DNA of 64,000 nucleotides from Carnegiea gigantea (lineage: Eukaryota; Streptophyta; Magnoliopsida; Caryophyllales; Cactaceae), in NCBI GenBank assembly GCA_029747015.1, contig JAKOGI010001362.1:126501-190500 (forward strand). The letters are read 5' to 3'. Every line of letters starts with the position of its first letter. The first letter of the stretch is position 1. The translations under genes and the position numbers were made by a program. Of this stretch, positions 23,831-35,870 are shown one piece after another. The notes under the pieces were generated by a model that was not told the DNA's origin, made no database searches, and saw nothing but the letters and a program-made list of their open reading frames with translations.

Positions 23831-25297
23831 GTGTTAATTCATGCCTAACATTATAACTGACTATTTACTTCTATTAAATGTTTTTAGCTGCAAATGACTT
23901 CATTGTTTTTGCATTACAAAAGCCTCAGTTTGGTAGAGCACTCTACAATGTGAGATTTGCCATTTAGGTAATGTGTAGAAAGATATAAAATATGTTATAA
24001 AAAAAATGTGCTTTTGAATTTCTTCTACAAAATTGCTTTACCATATTGTACAGTTGGGAATGAAAGTATATGCTATTGGCAGCTTTCTTGCACTATCTCC
24101 GTGTTCATGAGGACAACTACACCGAGAGTACCAAGCGTTCTTCATGCTCAGATATTCCCCCCCCCCCCCCCAAAAAAAAAAAAAAAAACACGCACAGCTA
24201 CGTAGGGGTGAACAAAAAATCAGGTTCTAAAATTTTGAAACCAGAGCCGAAAAGAGTATCCAGTACCTAGTCAAAATGTAAAGAATTTAATGAAAAATAT
24301 AAAAAGTTAACTTTTATTCTTCAAGTGATGTATTGTTCATACCGAAACCTAACTCTCAACTATCCCAGTTTGACCCCTTGTCTTTTTTGCTCTCAATTTA
24401 TCCCCGACTTGCTCTTTATGTATCTTGACTGCATGGATATGTTTCTTCAAACTTTGGTTCTTCTCCTCGTAAGCGTTGTTGCTTACTACGTATTTGTTTT
24501 TATATTATTTTGATAGCTTTCCTCTCTTTCTCTCGCAAATTTTTTCAATCCCTACTTCTCCCTATTTTCTTAGAGGAAAAATGAGAAAAAAACAAAAACA
24601 TTACTGAGGAACCGGGTATCCGAATGGAACCCAGTCTCGATCGAGTCTAAATTCTAGGACGAGGTTCCAACTGGGTCCAGGACTGGTTCAAAATTCTAGG
24701 ACTCAGTTCCAACTGGGCCTGGTTTCGATTCCTAAAAATTCAACCGGGTACCCCTGATCCAGCTTACCTTATGCCTACACAAATCTAATAAATAAACTAA
24801 CATAGTATAATTTTTGCTTATCATCATGTTGTACATGTTATAGTTGGTCATATTATACGTGTTATTTTTGACATGTTGTACCACGTATATATACTGATGT
24901 ATTTTTCGTTCTAAATGGTATCTCTTCAGGTATAGAAAAGCTATGTTGCTTGAATTTATTAAAGTATAACTAATGAAATTTTGTCAAATACTATTACAAT
25001 TTTTTATAGGTTTTTGCATTATCTATCGGACTCACTACATGATATGTAACTATAATAATTATTTGTTTATTCTTGTATTTACTGTTAATAGGTAGCTTTA
25101 ATTTATTTATGGTATTCAATTAATAAATAACAACGTAAGACTTAAGAGTCACTGAAATTTGATAAAATAGGTAACATTGTATTTGTAGAAGATATCATTT
25201 AGATATAAGTGTGAGCAATAGTAAATTTTTAAGAATAGATCGATATCATAATAACTTAAATATAAACATAAATTAGTGATTATTTTTTTTAAAAAAA
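23831..25297. other. Intergenic, no gene seen; one hAT-like end pair
   Basis: AT-rich DNA with a C15/A17 homopolymer pair (24,157-24,188). From 24,203 (taggggtg) to 24,756 (acccctg) the ends are roughly inverted, and the right part carries aaccgggt/ggttcc repeats seen in hAT subterminal regions. No 8-bp TSD matches, so this is only a possible degraded element. Confidence 0.4.
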
Positions 25298-25378
25298 TTG
25301 ATGTATTTTGATTATCCCCGCGAAAGCGGGACCCACACTGGGAGGTGATAGTGTTGTTGTTGATGTATTTTGATTATC
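25298..25378 (+). mobile_element. Tiny SINE-like retro-insertion with 19-bp flanking repeat
   Basis: A 19-bp perfect direct repeat (ttgatgtattttgattatc, 25,298-25,316 and 25,360-25,378) encloses 43 bases. The insert begins with a perfect hairpin CCCGC-GAAA-GCGGG and ends in a TTG repeat. Some plant SINEs end in (TTG)n, so a 5'-truncated SINE is plausible. A simple tandem duplication of 62 bp is the alternative. Confidence 0.5.
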
Positions 25379-25437
25379 ATATTTTTTTTTGGTGTAGTTG
25401 ATTATCATGATTGTTGAAGCAGTGGCTATATCGTCCA

Positions 25438-25469
25438 CCCGGTTGTACAAATCCAATTGTACAACCGGG
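25438..25469. repeat. Left terminal hairpin of M1
   Basis: Perfect 13-bp arms (cccggttgtacaa / ttgtacaaccggg) around a 6-base loop, 18 bp inside the left end. A related, decayed hairpin occupies the M2 right end (50,431-50,462). Confidence 0.9.
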
Positions 25470-25519
25470 CCCATAAATTGCGCCCACGTACAAAACACAA
25501 AGAAAACCGTCAGATTTCG

Positions 25520-27370
25520 GCTCACTTAAAATGCCTTATAGCTCACTAAAATATGCTGTTGTGCATCTAGTTTCGCTCACTAAAAATAATATATAACTCA
25601 CTAAAATATTTTAGTGAGCTGAGACACAGTTTTAGTTAGTTAATACGTACTTTTAGTGAGTAGACATACCGAAACTAATGTATCTTATGTATCAAGTTTC
25701 ACTTAGTAAAAATATTATATAACTTATTAAATGTGCTATTGTACTAAAAAAGTGTTATTGTGAATCTGAAATTCACTAAATTATATTCTAGTTGTCTATA
25801 TTTTTTTTAGTGAGCTATGATATTTATTTACTGAGTTGGTATCTCATACAACCGGTTGTACAGAACCAATTGTACAATCGAATTTCAGCTCACTAAAATT
25901 GTATAGCTCACTACAATACTTAGTGAGATGAGATACAGTTTTAGTGAGCTAATACATACTTTTAGTGAGCGGATAAATCAAATCAATGCATCTTATGTAT
26001 CCTAGGTTTCACTTAGTAAAAATACTATGTAACTTATTAAAATGTGCTATTGTACTTTAAAAAAAAAGTATTATTGTGCATCTGAAATTCACTAAACTAT
26101 ATTCTAGTTGTCTATATTTTTTTAGTGAGATATGGGATATATTTAGTGAGCTATGACATATATTTAGTGAGTTGAACTATATTTAATTAATTCACTACAT
26201 TTCTATTATACTCACAAAATATAATATAAACATCCTTATGGCATACTAAAAAATGATTGAGTTGTAACATAACCCAAGAACTTCACAATATTATTTGCTG
26301 GCTATCTATACTATTTATTTAGTAAGCTATACTATTTATTTAGTGAGCTATGATAGATATTTGGTGAGTTATAAAATATACTTTGTGATCAATATGATTT
26401 AGCGTGAAATACTAATCATTCATAATAAAAAAATGAGTAAACAAACAATTTTAGTTAGCACATATACTTTTTTGTTCATATTCTAAGGTATGATATATTC
26501 GTCTTTGAGTGAGTTATGACTTATATTTAGTGAGCTATGACATACGTTTAGTGAGTTGGACTATATTTGTATTATACTAACTAAATATGTATAATACGAA
26601 TACGCTTATGTCATAATAAAAGATAATATAAATATTTCTTACTAATATTGTATTGCTCATTAAATATATTATATAGCTTACGAATGCGCCTTTGCCTTTT
26701 GAAACACCAGTAGGATTATACAAAATTCTAACATAATAATCAACATCAACAGCCTCAGCAACAGAACGATCTAATGTAGATATGAAAAATGAGGTATCAT
26801 CTGCAAAAACAACATAATTTTTGTGGTGAGCTATAACGCATAATTGGTGAGCACAATCTTCGTTCTAGTGAGCCAAACACTTGTGTTAGTGAGCAGAAAT
26901 GCTCTGTGGTGCAAGGCAACAGATTTTTTAAAGTGAGCTATTGTTTTCCTGTTATGCATAAGATTAATTATAGTGATTATATTTGATGAGTAGAGAACTG
27001 ATTTATGATTGTTGAATGCAAGCTCAATACAAGTGAGCTAAATGTATTTCTTTAGTGAACCAACGACTATATTTAGTGAGCACATAGCTCATATTGGTGA
27101 GCTGTTGTTTCTCATATGTACATAAAAACAATGAAAATATCATCTGGAAAAACAACCATAACATTTGTGGTGAGCTATAATGCAATATCGGTGAGTACAC
27201 AGGTCAATTCTAGTGAGCCAAACGTTTCTTTTAGTGAGCAAAAACTACTCCGCAACACAGGGTAACATATTTTTTATAGTGAGCTAAATGTACATCTTTG
27301 GTGAGCCAATGACTATATTTAGTGAGCACATAACTCATAACGGTGAGCTATTGTTTCTCATATGTCGCAA
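25520..27370 (-). repeat. Dispersed TTTAGTGAGC motif array in M1
   Basis: Dozens of tagtgagct/ggtgagcta units spaced mostly 20-40 bases apart. From about 25,520 to 25,610 the motif is on the plus strand as GCTCACTAAA. At 25,590-25,622 it flips through the palindrome ctcactaaaatattttagtgag and runs inverted to the right end. A second copy of the terminal block (25,850-26,130) repeats the flip. Confidence 0.9.
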
Positions 27371-27514
27371 ACCAAAATTTACATAACGCAATCCAGTTCA
27401 AAAATCTTGAAATTAACTCATCAAAACGCAAAACTAACGAACACAACTTCTAATCCTAAAAACAAAAACAAAGATCGAAAAAAGCACTATCAAACTTGAA
27501 AAACAATTCCCGTT

Positions 27515-27562
27515 TTATGAAGATTCAACATCAATAGCGATGTTAAGATCAAACCTAACCAT
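27515..27562 (-). pseudogene. Relic of transposase exon 1 in M1
   Basis: The minus strand encodes an M-V-R-F-D-L-N-I-A-I-D-V-E-S-S stretch nearly identical to exon 1 of the M2 transposase (38,100) and of M3 (59,489), then a stop. It lies the same distance from the same element end in all three. Confidence 0.8.
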
Positions 27563-27744
27563 TCAATAATTGCTGAACATTAAAGCAACCGAAGTAGCGA
27601 AGAGCAATCGAAACAGCGAAGAGTAATCGAACAATGAGGAGAATAAAAACCGCGATTTTAAAAAATTGAGGAGAATGAATTTTTTTAAAAAAAAAAAGCC
27701 TAGGGCTCGACAGTTGGATAACTCAAAATCGCTGTTGGTGAGCC

Positions 27745-27771
27745 CGGGTGGACAATTAAGTTGTCCACCCG
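27745..27771. repeat. Right terminal hairpin of M1
   Basis: Perfect 11-bp arms (cgggtggacaa / ttgtccacccg) around a 5-base loop. The corresponding M2 hairpin is 37,925-37,947 with 8-bp arms. Confidence 0.9.
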
Positions 27772-27799
27772 TTGTACATAATGATTTACGTTGTTGAAG

Positions 27800-28205
27800 T
27801 AATAGAACTGGGGCACGTGTATTTGTTGTGTATGTTGAGGCCTTTTTTTCTGAAAAAAAAAAAATCTTCGTTGGTAATCATCTTAGAGAGAGGGGGGAAA
27901 AAAAAACCACTTCATCGAAATGAATTAATGAAAACTCAACCTAATAGCACACGTATTACTAATTATGAACTTTAGGTTATGAATTACGATTCTTTGTTTC
28001 AATTTCATTTTGTTGACTTTGTTGCTAAGAGAGTGCAATGTGGTCACCCATGATTTAGCCCATTTCAACATTGCTCCTTGGGTCAGAGGTTATGAGAGAG
28101 GGATATCTTGTAAAACATTGTTGCTTGAATGTCTAATGATATACATGAATTTATTAACTCCAATTTCATTTAATCTACCCCTTTTGTTCCATGCAAAAAA
28201 ACTAT
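27800..28205. other. Short flank, no gene seen
   Basis: About 400 bases of AT-rich sequence between M1 and the next LTR. No coding or repeat signal was recognised. Confidence 0.5.
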
Positions 28206-28845
28206 TGTAGGCACTAAAAATTTAATAATATATGTCATGCTACAAATTAAATATAAATTGATTATTTCGGTAAGCCCACTTAATCAATTAATTTATTTAA
28301 ATAACTTAGGCCAAACCGACTTTCAAGTCACAATATAAACGACTACCAAGTCCAAGGCCCAATCAACGACCTAAGAAGGCAAATAAGTCGCAAACACTAA
28401 TAAGTGGAGGGGATTCCTTCCCTATAACCAGAGCACTACTCCCTCCTACTTAGGGGGTGGAAGATTCATTTACTCTGAATGCATTTTAAAGACTCAAATG
28501 GTTAATTTCTCTAAAGGAAGATAACAAACACAATCAAAGCACATGTCATCTACCATCCAAGATCAAAGAAAAATCGTATTGATTGATATCAAGCCTCTTA
28601 GACAATCTCTCAAGATCAAATTCATTGAAGTTCATTCAAAAGAGGTCAAATCAATCAACTTGATCAGAATTCAAGTCAACCGACTCTTTTTCAAGTACAA
28701 ATTGGAGATCGAATTATAGGATTATTTATTTGTTTACTTGTAACAAATACACAGAGGTTTTACTCATATATTTTGAAATTAATATAAACTAATTTATCCA
28801 TATTTCTTGTCTTAATTTATTTTAGATGCAAAATTTGTGTTTACA
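28206..28845 (+). repeat. 5' LTR of element 4
   Basis: It starts tgtaggcactaaaa and ends gtgtttaca, 640 bp. It matches the inverted solo LTR at 50,911-51,516 over its full length, which fixes both boundaries. Confidence 0.88.
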
Positions 28846-28849
28846 AATT

Positions 28850-28866
28850 TTGGCATGCTCGGTGGG
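28850..28866 (+). other. Primer-binding site of element 4
   Basis: tggcatgctcggtgggg follows the LTR after four bases. It resembles the TGGC.CGC.CGGTGGG sites of some plant Ty3-gypsy elements. I do not assign a tRNA. Confidence 0.6.
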
Positions 28867-28965
28867 GCTTCTCTGCCTCTTATCTCTTTCTCCAAGCTTC
28901 TCTGCCTCTTATCTCTTTCTCCAAGCAAACAAGTTCTACACTTCTTTAAATTCTTTGAAGAAGAA

Positions 28966-30638
28966 ATGGCTCCCGAAAACGCCATCCTTCAATCTTCAAA
29001 GAAGGAAACTATCGGATCTACATCTGAAGGATTTGCAAAGGCTAGTATTGCATCTGACAATCAAAGCACTAGAGTGATGACTAGGAGTATGGCCAAAGTT
29101 GTTGCCTCCATCACCCCTAAACAACAAGTTGTGACTCCAACTTTGCAGTCACGCAAAATTCAAAAAATTTTCTCCAACTTGCCTACTGATGGAGTCAATC
29201 AGACTACTTTTCTCCCTAATTTGAAACTAAAGCCTTTTGCTGTCTCCAATATGAGGAAGACTCTACCCTATAGATTGGATGAATTTCAAGCATACACCAA
29301 TAATGTCTTCCAACCTTTCAATGAGGAGGATGATGACTATAGTAGTAGCGATTCTTCACCAACATCTCCAAGGGATTCAGTACTTTTCTCACAAGTTGAA
29401 GTTGAATTATCTGACACTATCTTCATACCAGTCATGGTGACAGAGGCTATCAACTTGGAGGAAGAATTGGCAAATATGAAGGCAACTCTGGAAAAACTCT
29501 CTAAGGAGAGCGAAGAAAAGGATGCTCAAATTAAGCATCAAAATAAGCAAATTGCTGATTTGAAAAAGAAGTTGGAAAAGCCGTCATCTGAAATCTCAAA
29601 CAAAGGCTCAGGCGGTAAAGATTCTGATAAAGAATCCAATCACAGCAAGGAGTCTGACGATGAACGCAATCCAAAAAATGATTCAACCTTGAATTCAATG
29701 TCAGTTGAGCAAATTCAAAACTTGATAGCTGATGCGATAAAGGCACATCTAGAAGGAGGTTCTTATAGAACTCATCGTTATAGCAAGCCTTATATAAAAA
29801 GGATTGATGCACTGTGGATGCCTCAGGGATTCCAACCTCCAAAATTTCATAATTTGATGGCAAAAGGAACCCAAAGCAGCATATAGTGCACTTCATCGAG
29901 ACTTGCAATAATGCCGACATAGGTGACAACCTCTTAGTAAAGCAATTCATGCGATCTCTTAATGGTCTTGCGTTTAACTAGTAAGTAGACCTTACTTCTG
30001 CATCCATTGATAGCTGGGGGCAAATGAAAAGTGAATTCCTGAATCGCTTCTATAGCACACGTCGCGTGGTCAGCATAAGTGAGTTGAGTAACACTAGGCA
30101 ATGGGATGAGGAGCCAGTCATAGATTATATCATCCGTTGGCATGCCCTCTCTTTAAAGTGCAAGGATCACTTACCTGAATCTTCTGTTGTTGAGATGTGT
30201 GCTCAAGAAATAGAGTTGAATATCTTATACGCTTTGTAGGCAAACAAGCCCAAGACTTTCTAAGAATTAGCAACACAAGCTCATGATATAGAGCTCACAA
30301 TCGCCTACTATGGAAGACGATTCAATGATGGTGAATCAATGGCATCATTAAGAAATAGAAGCTCAATGCTAAGAGACTCTGAAAAAAATGAACATTCTTA
30401 TTCTAAGTTTGATGCACCAAAAATGCTTAACAAACTTCTTGGGAAAGGACTTATAGAACTCCCAGAGTCAAGTCATCCTGAAGAAATTAGAAGAATTAAT
30501 GATCCTAAGTACTGTAAGTATCATGGGATCATCAGTCATCCTATAGGGAAGTGTAAGTCATTCAAGAGGCAAATCCTGCAACTTGCAAAGAAAGGAAAAA
30601 TCACATTAGATGAAGGAGACATCAAAGAATCTGATTGA
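28966..30638 (+). pseudogene. Gag-like polyprotein of element 4
   Basis: The start is taken at the Met of MAPENAILQSS (28,966), because the upstream frame reads through the leader. The first open part (to 29,886) has TRVMTRSMAKV near residue 40, an acidic stretch, and a coiled-coil (EEELANMKATLEKLSKESEE). It ends in the family-typical YSKPYIKRIDALWMPQGFQP motif. A frameshift near 29,870 moves the capsid core into another frame (FLNRFYSTRRVVSISELSN near 30,035). Trp and Gln stops follow near 29,980, 30,238 and 30,261. The last part (30,339-30,638) carries a CKYHGIISHPIGKC metal-binding-like motif. Confidence 0.83.
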
Positions 30639-30769
30639 TCCTCTATCAAGATCATATTGGAAAATGCTTTGGAAAAAGGACAATCCAAAATGAGCTTGGA
30701 GTTCGCAAACTTCCAACTCATTTGAATACTCTCAAACGCAATTGTATGCTTGCAATACATATCTAAAAA

Positions 30770-31008
30770 CTTTCAAATTGTCAAGTTGACTTCAAGTCAC
30801 TCTTAAGGACTCCCGAGTCGCAAAACAATTTTGACTATCAAGTCATTCTTAAGACTTTCAAGTCCAAACTTCTAGACTCTCAAGTCAACACAGACTATCA
30901 AGTCACCCCCAGGATGCTCAAACCATCAAAATCAAAGACTCCCAAGTCGTCTAAAGACTATCAAGTCTAGGGCTAAGCAAGACTGGGTATCCGGTCGATC
31001 TAAAGACT
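30770..31008 (+). repeat. AAGACT-CAAGTC short tandem repeats, left part
   Basis: Degenerate units of about 18-22 bases built on gactctcaagtcatcaaag. The same array resumes at 35,317 after the hAT element, so the transposon split one array. Confidence 0.8.
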
Positions 31009-31016
31009 ATCAAGTC

Positions 31017-34000
31017 TAGGGTTGAGCAAGATCGGAAACCCGGTCGATTTTTACAGAACCGATCCCAGTTGTGGTTGGACCGGGTTCAGAAATCTAAGAA
31101 CTGGTCCCGATCCTAGTTGGATCGGTTCTAGGATTTCTGAACCCGATCCCAGAACCAGTTAGGATCGGTTCCACAACTAAGTACCCGATTTCTTTTTTTG
31201 GCATTTTTAATTTAATTTTTAATCAGTTTTTTTGGTTAAAAGACCAAACCATTATCAATACATTCATTCATTTTATTAAAATGAGCAATATGCCCACAAG
31301 GCCACAATCTAAAGTTTAATATATAACCAATCAAGTTTGAGAATTAGGATGAGAGGAATAAAGACAAGCACATCTTACAAACCAAGTTTCAAACAAATTA
31401 CAAATTTTAAGTTTACAAAAGCCATAACCACAATTAAAAATATGATCTTAAGTCACAGTTTTGCTTCCAACTAAACAAAGGCCATAACCTGACAATCCAA
31501 TGACTCCATTCATCCTTATGCAACTTTTTGGACCTTAAAAAAAGAAAATTTATGTTAGAATCAAAAAGACCAAAAGACGAAACCAAAGTCCCAAAAACTA
31601 AGAAGATACCTCAATAGAAGATAGCCTCTAATTTTGGCTCCTCTTCAATCACCCATAATTTGATCAATTTCGGTTATCTCTTCCTCACCCAAATCTCAAT
31701 ATTAAAATAAAGAAAAACAAGTTAAAAACCAAAATTCAACATTTAATAATAACTATGAAATACAATGATAAATGTAAGCTATATATATAATTAATATTTC
31801 TCCATATCGTCCATAAGTTGCTCAACATCAATGTAAATGGTGGATGCCCGCAACCAATCTTGAGCACAAATCAAGGTCTGTGTTGTTTTGGGTCCAATCT
31901 ACTAGGAAATTGATCAAATACCCGACTTGATCTACTAAATGCAGACTCACTTGACACGGTAGAAACAGGCACAGCTAGAACATCCCTTGCCATTTCAGCT
32001 GACACCTTATAAGTGTCACTATGTCTCTTCCACTACTTTAAGATGTCAAAAGTGTCATCTACCATTTCGCGAAGAGCATCTTAATAGACATCCAACTTAG
32101 TTTTCTCAACAACCTCCACATCATGTTCCCCATCCTCATGCCACTAAGAGTACAACTCCTTAAGAGTATCATTGTTTAAGGACATCTTTGAATGATCAAC
32201 ATGAATAGGGAAATAAGAACCGTTATGATCATCCTTATCAATATTCACACAAGAATAGTATGAACCGTATAATCTCTTAAGAACACTATAGAGATTATCA
32301 TAAACTCTATCTGCCTTGGCAAAGTCATTGGGATAAAGCTTTCTCAAAGAGAATCTTACAAACTTCAACTTGTATAGTTGATTAAAAAAACAACCCCAAT
32401 CAACACCGTAAGATTAGTTTTTGCCAATCTTCATAATAATCATCAAATTTCTTATGCATTTAGAAAGCCATATCCCGAAGACTAGGAGATGGATCTTTCT
32501 CCCATTCCAAGAAGTTAGTAAGTGTGATCAATAAGTCATGAAAATCCAAAGTGCCAGACATCCTCTTAGTGGCTTCATAAATTGCTCTAAAAACTTTATC
32601 AAGACTTTTGCATTTTCCTAATCCTTTTTCGTAGGAGCATTTTCCTTCAGCTTGTTCTCAAAATTGCAATCATCATTCTTAAATATTTCAAAGGCATTTT
32701 CAAACCTCAAATCCATATTCAACATGAGGAAAGTCTTGTACACACATCCAAGTACAAAGAACCTTTACAAGGAACCTTAACAACTTTGGCATAAGTATTA
32801 AACAATACAGATCTCGCAGGAGAACTCCCTATATATCTAATAGCGTAACGAATGTTATGAATGTAATCTTTAACCCTTGACAAACCATCTCTCACAACCA
32901 AATTTAAAACATGGGCAGCACATATCATATGGAAAAAATCGTCATTCAAAACAAGCTTATCACTAAGATTGTCTTTCAAATAACTAACAGCCACATTTGG
33001 AACTTGCATTATCAACAGTTAAACACGAGAGTTTATCTTTAATACCCCAATCAATAACACAACTCTCCATAGCTTTTCTAATTTCTTTGCCTTTATGACT
33101 ATCCATCAACTTAAAATTTAAAATTCTCTTACGCGAATTCGTTCATCATCTATGAAATGTGCAGTCAAGCAATGATAATTCAAATTTTGCACAGTTTTTC
33201 AACAATCAGTTGTGAGAGCAATTCTAGATTTCAAATCTTTCAAAGTAGTTTTCAAGGCATCTTTCTCACAAAGATAAAGTTTCTTACAATCTCGAACAAC
33301 AGCGAAGCGAGATGGGACATGACTAACAACTTATGGACAAGAAACGCTCACAAAACCCCTAAAGCCTTCCTTTTCAACTACGGAAAAGGGATGCTTATTA
33401 ATAATAACCATTTTTGCTAAAGCAGGCCTAATAGCCTCTGGATTAAAGGACCAATTGGAGAGAGTAACACTCTCATTTTGTGGGTCTCTAAACAAGGAAA
33501 TCTTCGTTTGTTTTTTATCCACATTGTAAGGATATTTAGAATATGATTGAAGATGCTTTCTCAAAGTAGAAGTCACATTATTAGGGTTGGCAGACAATAC
33601 CTTGCTACAATACTTGCATTTCACTTTCTCAATTTTCTTGGTCACTGGATTAACGATGTCAGTAAAATGCTCCCAATAAATTGATTTCCTCTTACCACCA
33701 AACTTTACTTGCTCCTTGCTAGTTTTGTTATGGAAAGCTAAACCAGAACTAGCATTACTCTGCTCTTCCAAATTAGTATGACCTTCCATGCTGATGTTCT
33801 TCAAAATAAGAGAAGAAAAAGTAAGTACTTACAATTTCTTCCTCTAATGCTTGCAAACTAACTTTATCAACTAATGAAGTGAGGAGAAGGGCTGGTGAGT
33901 TTATTGCCAGGGTTAAAAGCAGATCAAGCTTGAAGCTAATCAGGTTCTAGTTTACTAGCTAGTTGAAATAATTGTAGGGAAGATTTTGTAGTACTTTAGT

Positions 34001-35308
34001 AAGATAATATTTTAGGTTCAGTGTTGAGTACAATTATTGACTGACAAGAAATTTACTGGGCTAAACTTCATTTTTAGTAGTCTTATCTTTGCAGATCACC
34101 CCAAAAAAAAAAATGCTTGCAGACTAAACTTTGAATTGATCAAATTAAGGGAGGATTTACTAAACTTTCACAATTGGTTCTTGAATTAAGTATGCAATTG
34201 TAGAGGAAGGGATTCAAAGATTACCGTGAACATAATCTCACTTTTAGATTTTCTTATAGAACCTTCTTTTGAAAAGCTAGACAAATTACTGTGAACATAT
34301 TCTCTTCAAACATCAAATTAATTATCTTCATCTCTAATTTTGAATCAAAACAGTGATTGTAGCAAGATAAAAATTAAACGACATTAACCCTGAATTAACT
34401 AAACAAACCCTAGGCTCATTCAATCATTAAGATCAAAATTCAATCAAAACAGTGGAGTGACAAAAATAAATCAGGAGCTTGTAAGTAATACAAGTATACA
34501 ACACAGATCTAAAACACGAACAGATCTAAACACGAACAGATCTAAACAAGAACACGAACAAGTCTATCTAAACGAAAATAAATCAAACAACCTCCAAGTA
34601 ATACACAGATCGAGAGAGACAGAGTGTTACTCACTGTTGGCCGTCGGCAGAAAAGTTGTCGTCGTAGCCGGGGAGAGAGATCAAGAGAGTTGAGACGTCA
34701 GTCACAGGTTGCGGGTCACTAGGAAGAACAGTCACTGACTCATCGTCACTCACCGTAGCCAAGGACGAATATCAAACTACCGGTGCCAGAGAACAGTAGT
34801 CGACTCGCTGTAGCGAACTAAGCCGGGGGGAAAGAAAGAGAGAGGGCAATGGCTCAACGTCTGAGACAAGGAGAGAGAAAGACTGAAACAGATTGAGGAG
34901 TGCAGGTCACCGGGTGGCTGAGCGCTTGAGCCTGAGCCTGAGCAGGTGAATGGAGAGAGAGAGACCGTGAGATAGAGAAAGCGCAAGACGGAGAGAGAGC
35001 CTGGTCAGGGGAAGAGAGAGAGAGAGAGAAAGAAGTAGCCGAGGCCTAAGGGGAGTGACTAGGGAGGAGTTGGACTGAGGAAGTTTTAGGGTTTCATTAT
35101 ACATTTTTTAATTTATTTTTTTAATTTTAGCAAATGGACTACGTAATCGGGTTCGGGGGCCAGTTTTGGTTCCAAACTTTTAGGATCCAGACCGGGAACC
35201 GATTGTAACTGAGTCCTAAATTTTGAAACCGATCCCGGTCCTGGTCCCGGCCGTGGTTGATCCGGGTCCGGGTCTAAGTCCGAGTACCCCTTTTTTTGCT
35301 TAGCCCTA
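31017..35308 (-). mobile_element. hAT element with decayed transposase
   Basis: 8-bp TSD atcaagtc at 31,009-31,016 and 35,309-35,316. The ends are tagggttgagcaa and (inverted) tagggctaagcaa, matching at 11 of 13 positions. Subterminal regions carry CGGTCC/GGTTCC/GATCCC repeats on both sides. The host sequence contains similar strings (tatcaagtc), so the TSD must be weighed with the TIRs. A minus-strand transposase lies in the middle. Confidence 0.85.
31785..33804 (-). pseudogene. hAT transposase, many breaks
   Basis: Three conserved blocks are readable on the minus strand. A BED zinc finger lies at 33,520-33,720 (KCKYCSKVLSANPNNV, Cys pair then HLQSYSKYP). The central RNase H-like/hAT part lies at 32,719-33,015 (ICAAHVLNLVVRDGLSRV). 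The C-terminal dimerisation block lies at about 31,790-32,045 (VSTVSSESAFSRSSRVFDQF, then SRLDPK). A one-base frameshift follows SRLDPK, and the remainder (LICAQDWLRAS) continues in the next frame. The ILKWW motif has become ILK*W. Usual length is about 650-700 residues; no intact frame exceeds 160. Confidence 0.85.
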
Positions 35309-35316
35309 ATCAAGTC

Positions 35317-35870
35317 AACTAAATTACAAACTCTGAAGTAAATTCAACGACTTATAAGTCATCAAAGCTAAAGACTCTCAAGTCATCAAAATCGAAAGCC
35401 ATCAAAACCAAGACTCTTAAGTGTCCTGAGTTCAAGACTCACAAGTCATCGAAGATGAAGGCTCTCAAGTCATCAAAACTAAAGGCAACTAAGTCAAAGG
35501 TAAAGACTCCCGAGTCTTCAAAGTTTAAGACTCAAAAGTCATCAAATATAAAGATCAGACTCCAAATTCATCCAAAGCAAGACTCCTAAGTCCTCAAAGA
35601 TAAAGACTTTGAAGTCATCAAAGTTTAAACTATAAAGTTATCAAATGTTTAAGACTCCTAAGTCATTGAAGTTTAAGAAAATCCTAAGTCTTTGAAGTTT
35701 AAGACCTCCAAATCATCGAAGTTGCTGATTCTCAAGTCATTGAGCAAACATTTGTATCATTTAAGTAGACTTTAGACTGTCATTAAAGTGGTAGACTCTC
35801 AAGTCATTAAAGATTATAAGCCTTAAGTCATTAAAGCTTCTGACCCTCAAAGGTGCTACGTCAACTCTTA
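35317..35870 (+). repeat. AAGACT-CAAGTC short tandem repeats, right part
   Basis: Continuation of the array split by the hAT element: about 20-base units such as agactctcaagtcatcaaa, strongly diverged. Confidence 0.8.

Larger units (their letters stand above)
25420..27790 (-). mobile_element. M1: non-autonomous Mutator-like element of the CTCACTAAA family
   Basis: Perfect 9-bp TSD ttgttgaag (25,411-25,419 and 27,791-27,799). The left end (cagtggctatatcgtccacc) matches the reverse complement of the M2 and M3 right ends. The right end (inverted: cgtaaatcattatgtacaac) matches the M2 and M3 left ends. M1 is therefore inverted relative to M2. It has no transposase beyond a relic of exon 1. The interior is almost entirely diverged copies of TTTAGTGAGC, and the left terminal segment is duplicated in tandem. 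Confidence 0.88.

Noticed and set aside
24203..24756. Complete non-autonomous hAT element
   Set aside because: The ends look hAT-like, but the neighbouring octamers (cagctacg and atccagct) do not match as a TSD.
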